The position numbers were made by a program, and so were the translations under genes. This document shows, piece after piece, positions 1-8,616 of a stretch of DNA of 64,000 nucleotides; within the stretch, counting starts at the first letter, position 1, and each line of letters begins with the position of its first letter. The notes under the pieces were generated by a model. That model was not told the DNA's origin and ran no database searches. It saw only the letters and a program-made list of their open reading frames with translations. The stretch comes from Kribbella soli (GTDB lineage: Bacteria > Actinomycetota > Actinomycetes > Propionibacteriales > Kribbellaceae): NCBI RefSeq assembly GCF_004331345.1, contig NZ_SJJZ01000005.1, forward strand, positions 620,001-684,000, written 5' to 3'.

Positions 1-2
1 TT

Positions 3-788
3 CCGCTCCAGCGCATCGGTGTGGAGGTGCTGCCGGTGTACACGGTGAACTTCTCGAACCACACCGGCTACGGGGCGTGGCGTGGGCCCATGATCAGCCC
101 GGACGACGTACGAGAGGTTCTGCTGGGGATCGAGGACCGCGGAGTCCTGCCGCAGATCGACGTGGTGCTCTCGGGCTACCAGGGCGGCGAGGGGATCGCT
201 GACGTCATCCTGGAGACGGTGGAGCGGGTGAAGGCAGCCAATCCTGAGGCGGTCTACTCCTGCGACCCGGTGATGGGCAACGCGAAGTCCGGGTGCTTCG
301 TCGCTCCCGCCATCCCGGTGCTGCTGCGCGATCGGGTGGTTCCGGCAGCCGACATCATCACGCCCAACCAGTTCGAGCTGGGCTTCCTGACCGGCACCGA
401 GCCGGACACGCTCGAGTCCACGCTGGCTTCGGTGGAGCTGGTCCGCGTGACCGGACCGCGCACGGTGCTCGTCACCAGCGTCGAGCGCCCCGATCGCGAG
501 GACGGCACGATCGAGATGCTGGCCGTCGACGACAGCGGCGCGTGGCTCGTGCAGACGCCGTACATCCCGATGAAGGCGAACGGCTCGGGTGACGTGACGG
601 CCGCGCTCTTCACGGCGCACTACCGCCGTACGGGTGATCTCGCGGAGGCGCTCGCGCGCACGACCTCGAGCGTCTTCGATCTGCTCACGCGCACCCACGA
701 GTCGGGAGAGCGCGAGTTGCAGCTCGTCGAATCACAGGACGCCTACGCCAACCCGTCGATGCAGTTCAAGCCACACCAGGTCGCCTGA
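3..788 (+). CDS. pdxY: Pyridoxal kinase, 5' end missing
   Basis: This is the C-terminal 261 residues of a PfkB/ribokinase-fold pyridoxal kinase, which phosphorylates pyridoxal in the vitamin B6 salvage pathway. The reading frame is open to the left edge and reads PLQRIGVEVLPVYTVNFSNH, the conserved region about 25 residues into PdxY, so the true start lies outside the window. Visible motifs are GYGAWRG (substrate pocket), YSCDPVMGN, the NQFELGFLTG stretch and the anion-hole/catalytic NGSGD near the C-terminus. PdxY proteins are about 285 residues long, so roughly 25 are missing. The assignment is secure. Discrimination between PdxY and a ThiD/PdxK-like relative rests on the overall motif order. 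Confidence 0.93.
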   Translation, partial: PLQRIGVEVLPVYTVNFSNHTGYGAWRGPMISPDDVREVLLGIEDRGVLPQIDVVLSGYQGGEGIADVILETVERVKAANPEAVYSCDPVMGNAKSGCFVAPAIPVLLRDRVVPAADIITPNQFELGFLTGTEPDTLESTLASVELVRVTGPRTVLVTSVERPDREDGTIEMLAVDDSGAWLVQTPYIPMKANGSGDVTAALFTAHYRRTGDLAEALARTTSSVFDLLTRTHESGERELQLVESQDAYANPSMQFKPHQVA

Positions 789-791
789 CGC

Positions 792-1490
792 TCACCCAGC
801 AGCAGCGCTCAGGAGCTGCGCGAGTGCTGCGGGTTGGGAGAACATCGGCCAGTGGCCCGTCTTGAGCTCTACCAGCTCCCACGACGGGGACTTGAGCTGC
901 TCGAGCACGTCGGTCGATGGCGTCGTACCGTCCATCAGGCATTTGAGGTACGTCGTGGGTAGTTCGCCGATCGGCTTGACCAGCTCGGCCGGCTCCGAGA
1001 TCGAGCGCCCCGGATGCGGCGTACCGCGGGAGACGATCAGCTCGATCGCCTCGTCGGTGAGGTCCTGGTCGGCGTAGTCCTCGGCCGTCAGCGGCGGCCA
1101 GTACCCGTCGGACGTCGCCATCTGCTCCCGCACCCACGCCTGCCCTTCCTCGGACCAGCCGTCCACGAACGACTTCCCGTCGGTCGGGATGTTCGAGTCG
1201 ACGTACACCACCCGCCGTAACCGGTCCCCGATCCGCCCCGCCGCCTGCCCGACCGGGATCCCGGAGTAGCTGTGCCCCACGAGTACGACGTCCTGCAGGT
1301 CCTGGGACTCGACCACAGCCACGATGTCGGCGACATGCTGCTGCTGACCCGCATCCACACCCCGCCGCTCAGCCAGCCCACTCAACGTGACCGGGTGAAC
1401 GCCATGCCCCGCACCCCGCAGCGCCCCCGCGACCTCATCCCAGGCCCACGCCCCCAACCAAGCCCCCGGCACCAACACAAAATCCACCAT
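792..1490 (-). CDS. Alpha/beta hydrolase (esterase-like)
   Basis: A 232-residue cytoplasmic alpha/beta-hydrolase without a signal peptide. The oxyanion loop is seen in VLVPGAWLGAWAW near the N-terminus. The nucleophile elbow is GHSYSG, with the serine at residue 74, and the histidine of the triad is probably His213 in KTGHWPMFSQP. The layout resembles small salicylate/methyl-ester type esterases, but the substrate cannot be told from sequence. The ATG at 1490 is chosen because the protein then begins directly with the first beta strand (MVDFVLVPG). The frame stays open upstream but would run antisense through the neighbouring acetyltransferase gene. The gene is convergent with pdxY, ending 3 bases after it, and divergent from the GNAT gene. 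Confidence 0.82.
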   Translation of the reverse strand: MVDFVLVPGAWLGAWAWDEVAGALRGAGHGVHPVTLSGLAERRGVDAGQQQHVADIVAVVESQDLQDVVLVGHSYSGIPVGQAAGRIGDRLRRVVYVDSNIPTDGKSFVDGWSEEGQAWVREQMATSDGYWPPLTAEDYADQDLTDEAIELIVSRGTPHPGRSISEPAELVKPIGELPTTYLKCLMDGTTPSTDVLEQLKSPSWELVELKTGHWPMFSQPAALAQLLSAAAG

Positions 1491-1530
1491 GCCCCGCACC
1501 GTAAACCACCCCACCGACAAACTGAGGACC

Positions 1531-1986
1531 ATGCACATTCGCCAGTACGAAGAGGCAGACCGCTCAGCCGTCCTCGCCCTCGCCCCACGCCTGACCGAAG
1601 GTGTCGCGCCCTGGCGCCCACCCAGCGGCGTGCTCGCAGCCGTCACCGGATGGGTCGCGGACGCGCTCCACCACGCCGGCGAACCCGACCGTTTCGTGTT
1701 TGTCGCCGAGGACGGCGGCGACATCGCAGGCTTCGTCTCTGGCGAGCAACGCGCCCACTGGTCCGGCGACCGGGAGCTGTACGTCGGTGAACTGGTGGTC
1801 TCCCCACAGCACGAGGGCCGTGGCGTCGGCCGCGCGCTGATGGATGCAGTCACCGACCACGCCAGGCAGCAGGGCCTGGTGACGATCACCCTCGACACCG
1901 GCGCCGCCAACACCAACGCCCGTACGTTCTACAGCCACCTCGGCTTCGCGGAGGAGGACGTCAAGCTGACGAAGACGCTCAGCTGA
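1531..1986 (+). CDS. GNAT family N-acetyltransferase
   Basis: A 151-residue single-domain GNAT enzyme that transfers an acyl group from acyl-CoA to an amine. The acetyl-CoA binding motif is visible as VVSPQHEGRGVGRALMD (Q/R-x-x-G-x-G/A type), and the C-terminal TFYSHLGFAEE matches motif B. The ATG at 1531 follows a TGAGGA ribosome-binding site and starts the protein at the first strand (MHIRQYEEAD). An earlier in-frame ATG at 1489 would add 14 residues of non-domain sequence. The 3' end overlaps the convergent LOG-family gene by 8 bases. The substrate is unknown. Confidence 0.82.
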   Translation: MHIRQYEEADRSAVLALAPRLTEGVAPWRPPSGVLAAVTGWVADALHHAGEPDRFVFVAEDGGDIAGFVSGEQRAHWSGDRELYVGELVVSPQHEGRGVGRALMDAVTDHARQQGLVTITLDTGAANTNARTFYSHLGFAEEDVKLTKTLS

Positions 1987-3082
1987 CCAACGAAGCTGCT
2001 TCGTCGATGGTGTCTACCAGGTGGATGGAGTGGGTCATGGGGCGGTTGGTGGCCAGGGACTGGAGGAGGGGCCAGACCGGGAGCTGCGTCGTCCAGTGCG
2101 CTACGCCGACGAGGATGAGGGGGATCTGGGTGGCTGCGTCGCCGTAGTAGTTGGGGGTGACGGCCTGGAAGACCTCCTGGACGGTGCCGGCGGCGCCGGG
2201 GAGGTAGATGATGCCACCGCGGGCGCGACCGAGGAGGACGTCCTCGCGCTGGGCGTTCGAGAAGTACTTCGCGATCGAGCCGGCGAACACGTTGGGCGGC
2301 TCGTGACCGTAGAACCAGGTCGGAATCGACACCCCGCCGTTCCCGGGGAACCGGGCGCGCACGCTCAGCCCGGCGGCCGCCCACGCGCCGATCGACGGGC
2401 GGAACGACGGTACGGCGGCCAGCTCGGCCAGCGCGGCGTCGACCTCAGCCTCGTCGTACGACGCCAGGGACGCGCCGAGGTTGGCGGCCTCCATCGCGCC
2501 CGGACCGCCGCCGGTGACGACCAGGTGGTTGCGCCGCGCAAGCGTACGGCCGAGCAGTACGGCGGCGCGGTAGTTGCCGTCGCCACGCAGTACGCCGTGA
2601 CCGCCCATCACCCCGACCCACGGCTCGTCGTCGGGCAGTTCCCCCAGCGCATCCGCGATCGCGTGGTCGTGGAGCGCGGCGGCGAGCGTACGGCTCGTGT
2701 CGCCCTTCTCGTCGTGCTGACGGGACCACGCGTAGATCCGGGCGTCCGGCGTGGCCTCGTACCCGTGCTCGAGGCCCGCGTACAGCTCGTCGGCGTCGTA
2801 CAGCCGCCCGCGGTACGCGTCGAACGGCAGCTCCGGGATCGCCGGGAACACCAGCCCGCCGCCGTCCCGGATCCACCCGTCGACCTTGTCCTCCAGCGAG
2901 CAGCCGAGGAACACCGAGCCGGTCGGCTGCAGCCCGAGGAGTTCCGCCGTACGTCCGGTCAGATCCACCGACTGCACCCGCCACCCGGCCATCGCGGTGG
3001 CGCCCGCGGCCAGCAGCCGGTCGAACTGCTCCAACGACTCGATGTCCACATGCGGAATGCTCGGCAACGTCACGCAGAGCAC
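1979..3082 (-). CDS. LOG-family Rossmann-fold nucleotide-binding protein
   Basis: A 367-residue member of the LOG/lysine-decarboxylase-like Rossmann family. The family signature GGGPGAMEAANLGA and the second motif LPGAAGTVQEVFQ (PGGxGTxxE type) are both present. These motifs bind the ribose-phosphate of cytokinin nucleotides in proven LOG enzymes, which release free base from nucleoside 5'-monophosphates. This protein is about twice the length of a minimal LOG. The extra roughly 150 N-terminal residues have no recognised fold, so a phosphoribohydrolase role is only a family-level guess. The start is a GTG at 3082; another GTG three codons downstream is equally possible. It is divergent from the aminotransferase at 3123. 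Confidence 0.75.
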   Translation of the reverse strand: MLCVTLPSIPHVDIESLEQFDRLLAAGATAMAGWRVQSVDLTGRTAELLGLQPTGSVFLGCSLEDKVDGWIRDGGGLVFPAIPELPFDAYRGRLYDADELYAGLEHGYEATPDARIYAWSRQHDEKGDTSRTLAAALHDHAIADALGELPDDEPWVGVMGGHGVLRGDGNYRAAVLLGRTLARRNHLVVTGGGPGAMEAANLGASLASYDEAEVDAALAELAAVPSFRPSIGAWAAAGLSVRARFPGNGGVSIPTWFYGHEPPNVFAGSIAKYFSNAQREDVLLGRARGGIIYLPGAAGTVQEVFQAVTPNYYGDAATQIPLILVGVAHWTTQLPVWPLLQSLATNRPMTHSIHLVDTIDEAASLVS

Positions 3083-3122
3083 ATTAATAGACGGCTGCTG
3101 TCAGCTGAGGTAATGCTTAGGC

Positions 3123-4411
<1,289 letters not shown>

Positions 4412-4412
<1 letters not shown>

Positions 4413-4528
4413 CGCCGTTCCTCGTCTCGATCACCGGCGACCTGACGCCGTACGGCTTGCTGAGCCTCGACGGCTGCCTCTACGCCTTCTGGTGCGACGA
4501 CTGCTGCGTCTCGAGCGTCACGTACCAG
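4412..4528 (+). pseudogene. Possible C-terminal remnant of a lost gene
   Basis: Directly after the aminotransferase stop codon, one plus-strand frame reads TPFLVSITGDLTPYGLLSLD followed by a Cys-rich FWCDDCCVSSVTYQ segment. It has no start codon and no upstream gene body. This looks like the tail of a small cytosolic protein (many actinobacterial proteins end with a similar FWCD-x-C motif) left after deletion. Its end overlaps the 3' end of the minus-strand membrane-protein gene. It could also be chance coding-like composition in high-G+C DNA. Confidence 0.3.
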
Positions 4529-5033
4529 GAGGAGCAGCGACCGGCTCGGCCTCGCGGAGCGGAGACCAGTGTGACCGGTAGTGCTTGGCGAGGTAGCCGA
4601 CGCCCCAGAGCGAGAGGAAGAGCCAGCCGATGAAGCCGAAGATCACCCACATGAGACCGATGCTGTCGGCGAGTTGGTCGGCGTGGCCGAGCCAGAGCGC
4701 GATCGGCCCCAGAACGATGCCGGGGGCAACGATCCAGTTGGCGAGGTAGGTCAGCAGGACTTCACCGCCCCGCAGCCGGGACCGGCCGGCGATCTGGTAT
4801 TGGGTGACCGTCTTCTGGCTGACGCCGCGGTTCTGGAAGTCGCTCGACACCTCCGCCAGGTAGAACCGGTCCAGCGGAACGATCGGCAGATAGAGCACGG
4901 TGAAGTACCGCGTCCCGAAGTACCTGCCGTGTGCGTCCTTGCGGGTGAAGCCCTTGAGCCCGAATCCGATTCCGTTGAACGACGACAGTGGTACCTGCTC
5001 GTCCGGCTTCAACGGCCACACCTCGTCAGCCAT
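4518..5033 (-). CDS. Uncharacterised two-helix membrane protein
   Basis: A 171-residue protein. An N-terminal soluble part contains FNGIGFGLKGF and YFGTRYFTVLYLPIVPLDRF. This resembles a motif (NGxG...Y..T.WF..L.IPIxPL) that recurs in small bacterial membrane proteins of unknown role. It is followed by two predicted hydrophobic helices at about residues 90-115 and 128-150 and a basic tail (KHYRSHW). The ATG at 5033 is preferred; the 29 residues upstream in frame are low-quality sequence crossing the neighbouring terminator. No function can be assigned. It is separated from the upstream gluABCD genes by a strong hairpin, so it is probably transcribed on its own. Confidence 0.65.
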   Translation of the reverse strand: MADEVWPLKPDEQVPLSSFNGIGFGLKGFTRKDAHGRYFGTRYFTVLYLPIVPLDRFYLAEVSSDFQNRGVSQKTVTQYQIAGRSRLRGGEVLLTYLANWIVAPGIVLGPIALWLGHADQLADSIGLMWVIFGFIGWLFLSLWGVGYLAKHYRSHWSPLREAEPVAAPPGT

Positions 5034-5088
5034 GCGCGCAAGATTAAGTGGCAACACCTCGACGCGCCAGCAACTGACCGAAACGTGA

Positions 5089-5122
5089 CAGTGCCCCCGG
5101 GATCGACATCCCAGGGGCACTG
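5089..5122 (-). terminator. Hairpin terminator of the glu operon
   Basis: A 14-bp stem with one mismatch (arms 5089-5102 and 5109-5122, loop TCGACA) lies 13 bases past the stop codon of the last permease gene. There is no clear U-tract, which is usual for actinobacterial terminators. Confidence 0.75.
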
Positions 5123-5135
5123 CGTCGGCCCTCGA

Positions 5136-6005
5136 TCAGATCGGCGGTGCCGAGCCGGGATCGGTGGTCAGCGGGAGCGGCGGCGGGGCGCCGGTGATCT
5201 TGCGGCGACGCCTCGAGCGGCCCTCCAAGTAGCGGGCCAGCAGGGACAGCAGCGAGCACAGGCCGATGTAGATGACCGCGGTCACCATGTACGTCGGGAT
5301 GTACGGGAAGCCGTACGTCAACCTGCCGCCCATCTGCTTCGCGACGTACAGCAACTCGCCGTACGTGATGATGAAGCCCAGCGCGGTGTCCTTCAGCAGG
5401 ACGACCAGCTGGCTCACGATCGCCGGGAGCATCGCACTGATGGCCTGCGGCAACAGCACCAGGCGGACGACCTGGTTCTTCCGCAGACCGAGCGCGTACG
5501 CCGCCTCGCGCTGACCCTTCGGTACGGCCGCGATGCCGGCCCGGAAGATCTCCGCGAGGACCGACCCGTTGTACAGGGTCAGACCGAAGACGACCGCCCA
5601 GAACGGGCCGAGTCCGAGGCCGAACTGGATGTTGCCGAAGTAGAAGTAGAACATCAGGATCAGCAGCGGGACGGCGCGGAACAGTTCGACGATCAGCGTC
5701 GCCGGGGTCCGCAGCCACTTGTGGTCGCTGATCCGCGCCGCGGCGAACACCGCACCGAACAACAGCGCGAGAACAGCCGCCAGCCCTGCGGCCTTCAGCG
5801 TGTTGAGCAGACCGTCCAGCATCTGCCGTTGGATCGACGAGTACTGGAACTGCCGCCAGAGCCGGCCTTCGAACTGGCCGTAGTCGTACATCCGGAGGAT
5901 CAGCCACGTGATCGCGCCGAGCAGCACCACCAGGACCACGATGTTGGAGATCCGGTTCCGGCGCTTCGCGCGCGGCCCGGGCGCCTCGTACAGAACTGCG
6001 CTCAT
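5136..6005 (-). CDS. gluD: Amino-acid ABC transporter permease (GluD-type)
   Basis: A 289-residue inner-membrane permease of the polar amino-acid uptake family (HAAT), part of a glutamate/polar amino-acid importer. It has about five to six hydrophobic helices and the EAA loop (RAGIAAVPKGQREAAYALGL) that docks on the ATPase. The proline-rich, basic C-terminal tail resembles GluD of Corynebacterium. The ATG at 6005 is chosen because it overlaps the gluC stop codon by one base (TGATG), indicating translational coupling. It is the last gene of the operon and is followed by a hairpin terminator. Confidence 0.9.
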   Translation of the reverse strand: MSAVLYEAPGPRAKRRNRISNIVVLVVLLGAITWLILRMYDYGQFEGRLWRQFQYSSIQRQMLDGLLNTLKAAGLAAVLALLFGAVFAAARISDHKWLRTPATLIVELFRAVPLLILMFYFYFGNIQFGLGLGPFWAVVFGLTLYNGSVLAEIFRAGIAAVPKGQREAAYALGLRKNQVVRLVLLPQAISAMLPAIVSQLVVLLKDTALGFIITYGELLYVAKQMGGRLTYGFPYIPTYMVTAVIYIGLCSLLSLLARYLEGRSRRRRKITGAPPPLPLTTDPGSAPPI

Positions 6006-6652
6006 CAGGCTACCGCCGTCCGTCGTTCGGCCCACCGTTGCAGGAAGATCAGCGGCACGATGAGGATCAGGAATCCGATCGTGATCCAAAACAGCGTGAC
6101 CAGCTGGTTCTCACCGCGCTCGGACATCGCTGCCGGGATCGAGCCCGCCTCCACCACCGAGAAGCCGGCCGCGATCGTGGTGTTCTTCAGCAAGGCGATC
6201 AGCACACTCATCAACGGCGGGATGATCGCCCGGAAGGCCTGCGGCAGCACCACGATCGTGAGCACCTGCACGAACGACATGCCGACCGCGCGCGCCGCCT
6301 CGGCCTGGCCTGGGGCAATGGTGTTGACGCCCGACCGGACCACCTCGCAGATAAACGCCGACGTGTAGATCGTCAGCGCGCCGACCGCGGTCCAGAACGG
6401 GTTGGGCAGGGCGAGGTCCATCTTGGCGGCGCCGAAGAACAGGAACGCGAAAACCAGCGTGAGCGGCGTGTTCCGCAGGATGTTGACGTAGCCGGTGCCG
6501 AAGCCGCGCAGCGCGGGCACCGGGGAGACGCGGAACGCTCCGAGTGCGGTGCCGAAGACCAGGCTGAGTACGCCGGACACCAGGAACAGCCTGATGGTCA
6601 GCCAGAAGCCGTCCCGGAACAACGGCCAGTTGTCGGTGAGGACCGAGAACAT
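6005..6652 (-). CDS. gluC: Amino-acid ABC transporter permease (GluC-type)
   Basis: A 215-residue permease that pairs with the downstream permease to form the membrane channel of the importer. Hydrophobic helices are clear (for example IRLFLVSGVLSLVFGTALGA), and the EAA motif reads RSGVNTIAPGQAEAARAVGM. Its length is typical for GluC. The start at 6652 follows an AAGAGGAAGG-type ribosome-binding site. The 86-base gap to gluB contains a short GC-rich inverted repeat that could adjust the amount of permease relative to binding protein, but this is inference. Confidence 0.9.
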   Translation of the reverse strand: MFSVLTDNWPLFRDGFWLTIRLFLVSGVLSLVFGTALGAFRVSPVPALRGFGTGYVNILRNTPLTLVFAFLFFGAAKMDLALPNPFWTAVGALTIYTSAFICEVVRSGVNTIAPGQAEAARAVGMSFVQVLTIVVLPQAFRAIIPPLMSVLIALLKNTTIAAGFSVVEAGSIPAAMSERGENQLVTLFWITIGFLILIVPLIFLQRWAERRTAVA

Positions 6653-6738
6653 CGCGACCTTCCTCTTACCTACCTGTGCCTACATGTACAAAGCCGAGCC
6701 GCGGCGCCCAGTCGAGGACACCGCGGCCGGCTGATGGA

Positions 6739-7665
6739 TCAGTACTTCTCGAGCGGCGGCGGGGTCGAGTCCGAACCCGACTTGCCGAGCGTCTCGCCGT
6801 AGATTGCCTTCCAGGTGCCGTCGGAGGCCGACGTCTCCAGGATGGTGTTCACCTTGTCGCGCAGCGCCTTGTCGGCCAGCGGCAGGCCGATGCCGTACTT
6901 CTCGGTGCTGAACGGCTTGCCGACCACGCGCAGCTCGTCGGGCGCCGTGGCGGCGTACCCCTTGAGGATCGCGTCGTCGGTGGTGACCGTGTCGACCTTC
7001 TTGTCCAGCAGCTGGGAGACGCACTCCGAGTAGGTCTTGAACTCGGAGATGTTGCTGGCCTCGGTCAGCTGCTCGTCCTTGACCCGCTGGATCGGGGTCG
7101 AGCCGGTCGCCGAGCAGACCTTCTTGCCCTTCAGGGCGGTCTTTCCGGCGTCCATCGAGGTGTCGTCCTTGCGGACCAGCAGGTCCTGACCGGCGATGAA
7201 GTACGGGCCGGCGAACGAGACCTGCTTCTTGCGCTTGTCGGTGATCGAGTAGGTGCCGACGTAGTAGTCGATCTCACCACCGGCGATCGCGGTCTCGCGG
7301 TTCGCGGACGGGATCTCCTTGTACTCGATCTTGTCCGGGTCGATGCCGAGGCCGGCCGACACCATCCGGGCGACCTCGATGTCGAAGCCGCAGCGCTTGC
7401 CGTCGGCATCCTTGTAGCCGAGGTTCGGCTGGTCGGCCTTGACGCCGACGGTCACCTTGCCGGCGGACTTGATCTTGGTGAACGCCGTGCTGCCGGCCAC
7501 GTCCACGCCGGTCGCGGTGGTGAACTTGTGCAGCTCGCCGCAGGAGTCGGTCGCGTTGCCGCCGCTGTTGCCGCCGCCGGCGCTCGGCTCGTCCTTGCCA
7601 CAGGCGGCAGCGGTCAGCGCGAGCGCTGCGACGCCGCAGGCGGCGACGAGGGTGCGCATTCTCAT
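6739..7665 (-). CDS. gluB: Glutamate/polar amino-acid binding lipoprotein
   Basis: A 308-residue solute-binding protein that captures the amino acid outside the membrane and delivers it to GluCD. The N-terminus is a lipoprotein signal (MRMRTLVAACGVAALALTAAAC) with the lipidated cysteine at about residue 22, followed by a Gly/Ser linker. The SBP_bac_3 fold follows, with features such as GVKADQPNLGYKDADGKRCG and GFDIEVARMVSAGLG. It lies between gluA and gluC in the usual gluABCD order. A GAAGGGG ribosome-binding site precedes the start; a second ATG two codons in is an alternative start. Confidence 0.92.
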   Translation of the reverse strand: MRMRTLVAACGVAALALTAAACGKDEPSAGGGNSGGNATDSCGELHKFTTATGVDVAGSTAFTKIKSAGKVTVGVKADQPNLGYKDADGKRCGFDIEVARMVSAGLGIDPDKIEYKEIPSANRETAIAGGEIDYYVGTYSITDKRKKQVSFAGPYFIAGQDLLVRKDDTSMDAGKTALKGKKVCSATGSTPIQRVKDEQLTEASNISEFKTYSECVSQLLDKKVDTVTTDDAILKGYAATAPDELRVVGKPFSTEKYGIGLPLADKALRDKVNTILETSASDGTWKAIYGETLGKSGSDSTPPPLEKY

Positions 7666-7713
7666 GATCAGGTTCCCCTTCGTTTCGTTGCTGGGTACGG
7701 CTGCGGGCGGACG

Positions 7714-8475
7714 TCAGTGCTTGAGGATCTTGCCGAGGAAGTCCTGGGCCCGCCTCGAGGTCGGGTTGGTGAAGAAGGTCTCCGGGGTGGCCTCCTCGAC
7801 GATCTCGCCGTCGGCCATGAACACCACCCGGTTCGCCGCGGTCCGGGCGAAGCCCATCTCGTGCGTGACCACGACCATCGTCATGCCCTGCTTGGCCAGG
7901 TCGATCATCACCTCGAGGACCTCCTGGATCATCTCCGGGTCGAGCGCCGACGTCGGCTCGTCGAACAGGATGACCTTCGGATCCATGGCCAGGGCCCGCG
8001 CGATCGCGACGCGCTGCTGCTGGCCACCGGACAGCTGAGCCGGGTACTTCGAGGCCTGGTTGGCCACCCCCACCCGTTCCAGCAGCTCCATCGCCCGCTG
8101 CTCGGCCTGCTTGGGGTCGGTCTTGCGGACCTTCAAGGGGCCGAGTGTGACGTTCTGCAGGATCGTCTTGTGCGCGAACAGGTTGAACGACTGGAAGACC
8201 ATGCCGACGTCGGCACGCAGCTTGGCGAGGGCCTTGCCCTCGCTGGGCAGCGGCTGGCCGTCCAGCAGGATGTTGCCGGAGTCGATCGTCTCCAGCCGGT
8301 TGATCGCGCGGCAGAGCGTCGACTTACCGGACCCGGAGGGGCCGATCACCACGACGACCTCGCCCTGATCGATGGACAGGTTGATGTCCTTCAGGACGTG
8401 CAGTTCGCCGAAATGCTTGTTGACCCCGGTCAGCGCCACCAGACCAGTTTTCGTCAGCGTGTCGGAATCGCTCAT
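7714..8475 (-). CDS. gluA: Amino-acid ABC transporter ATPase
   Basis: A 253-residue ATP-binding subunit energising the GluBCD importer. Walker A (GPSGSGKST), Q-loop (VFQSFNLF), the ABC signature (LSGGQQQRVAIARAL), Walker B (VILFDEPTSALDPE) and the H-loop (VVVTHEM) are all intact. It is the first gene of the minus-strand gluABCD operon. A TAGGTT sequence six bases before the ATG could be a -10 element giving a leaderless or near-leaderless transcript, but no clear -35 was seen. Confidence 0.95.
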   Translation of the reverse strand: MSDSDTLTKTGLVALTGVNKHFGELHVLKDINLSIDQGEVVVVIGPSGSGKSTLCRAINRLETIDSGNILLDGQPLPSEGKALAKLRADVGMVFQSFNLFAHKTILQNVTLGPLKVRKTDPKQAEQRAMELLERVGVANQASKYPAQLSGGQQQRVAIARALAMDPKVILFDEPTSALDPEMIQEVLEVMIDLAKQGMTMVVVTHEMGFARTAANRVVFMADGEIVEEATPETFFTNPTSRRAQDFLGKILKH

Positions 8476-8616
8476 GGCCAGAACCTAGCGGAGCCGGGGG
8501 TGCGGTCGCAGGCCCGGGTGGTTCCACGGTGGTAACGATCTGCAATGAACAACGCGGATCGTGATGCTCCGGTCACAGACTGCTCGGGTTTGCTCGTTTC
8601 TGATCGGGGCGCCGCG

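Noticed and set aside
4581..6368. A 595-codon plus-strand frame opposite the glu permease genes
   Set aside because: It is rich in Arg, Gln and Asp as expected from antisense of membrane helices, and it crosses a terminator.
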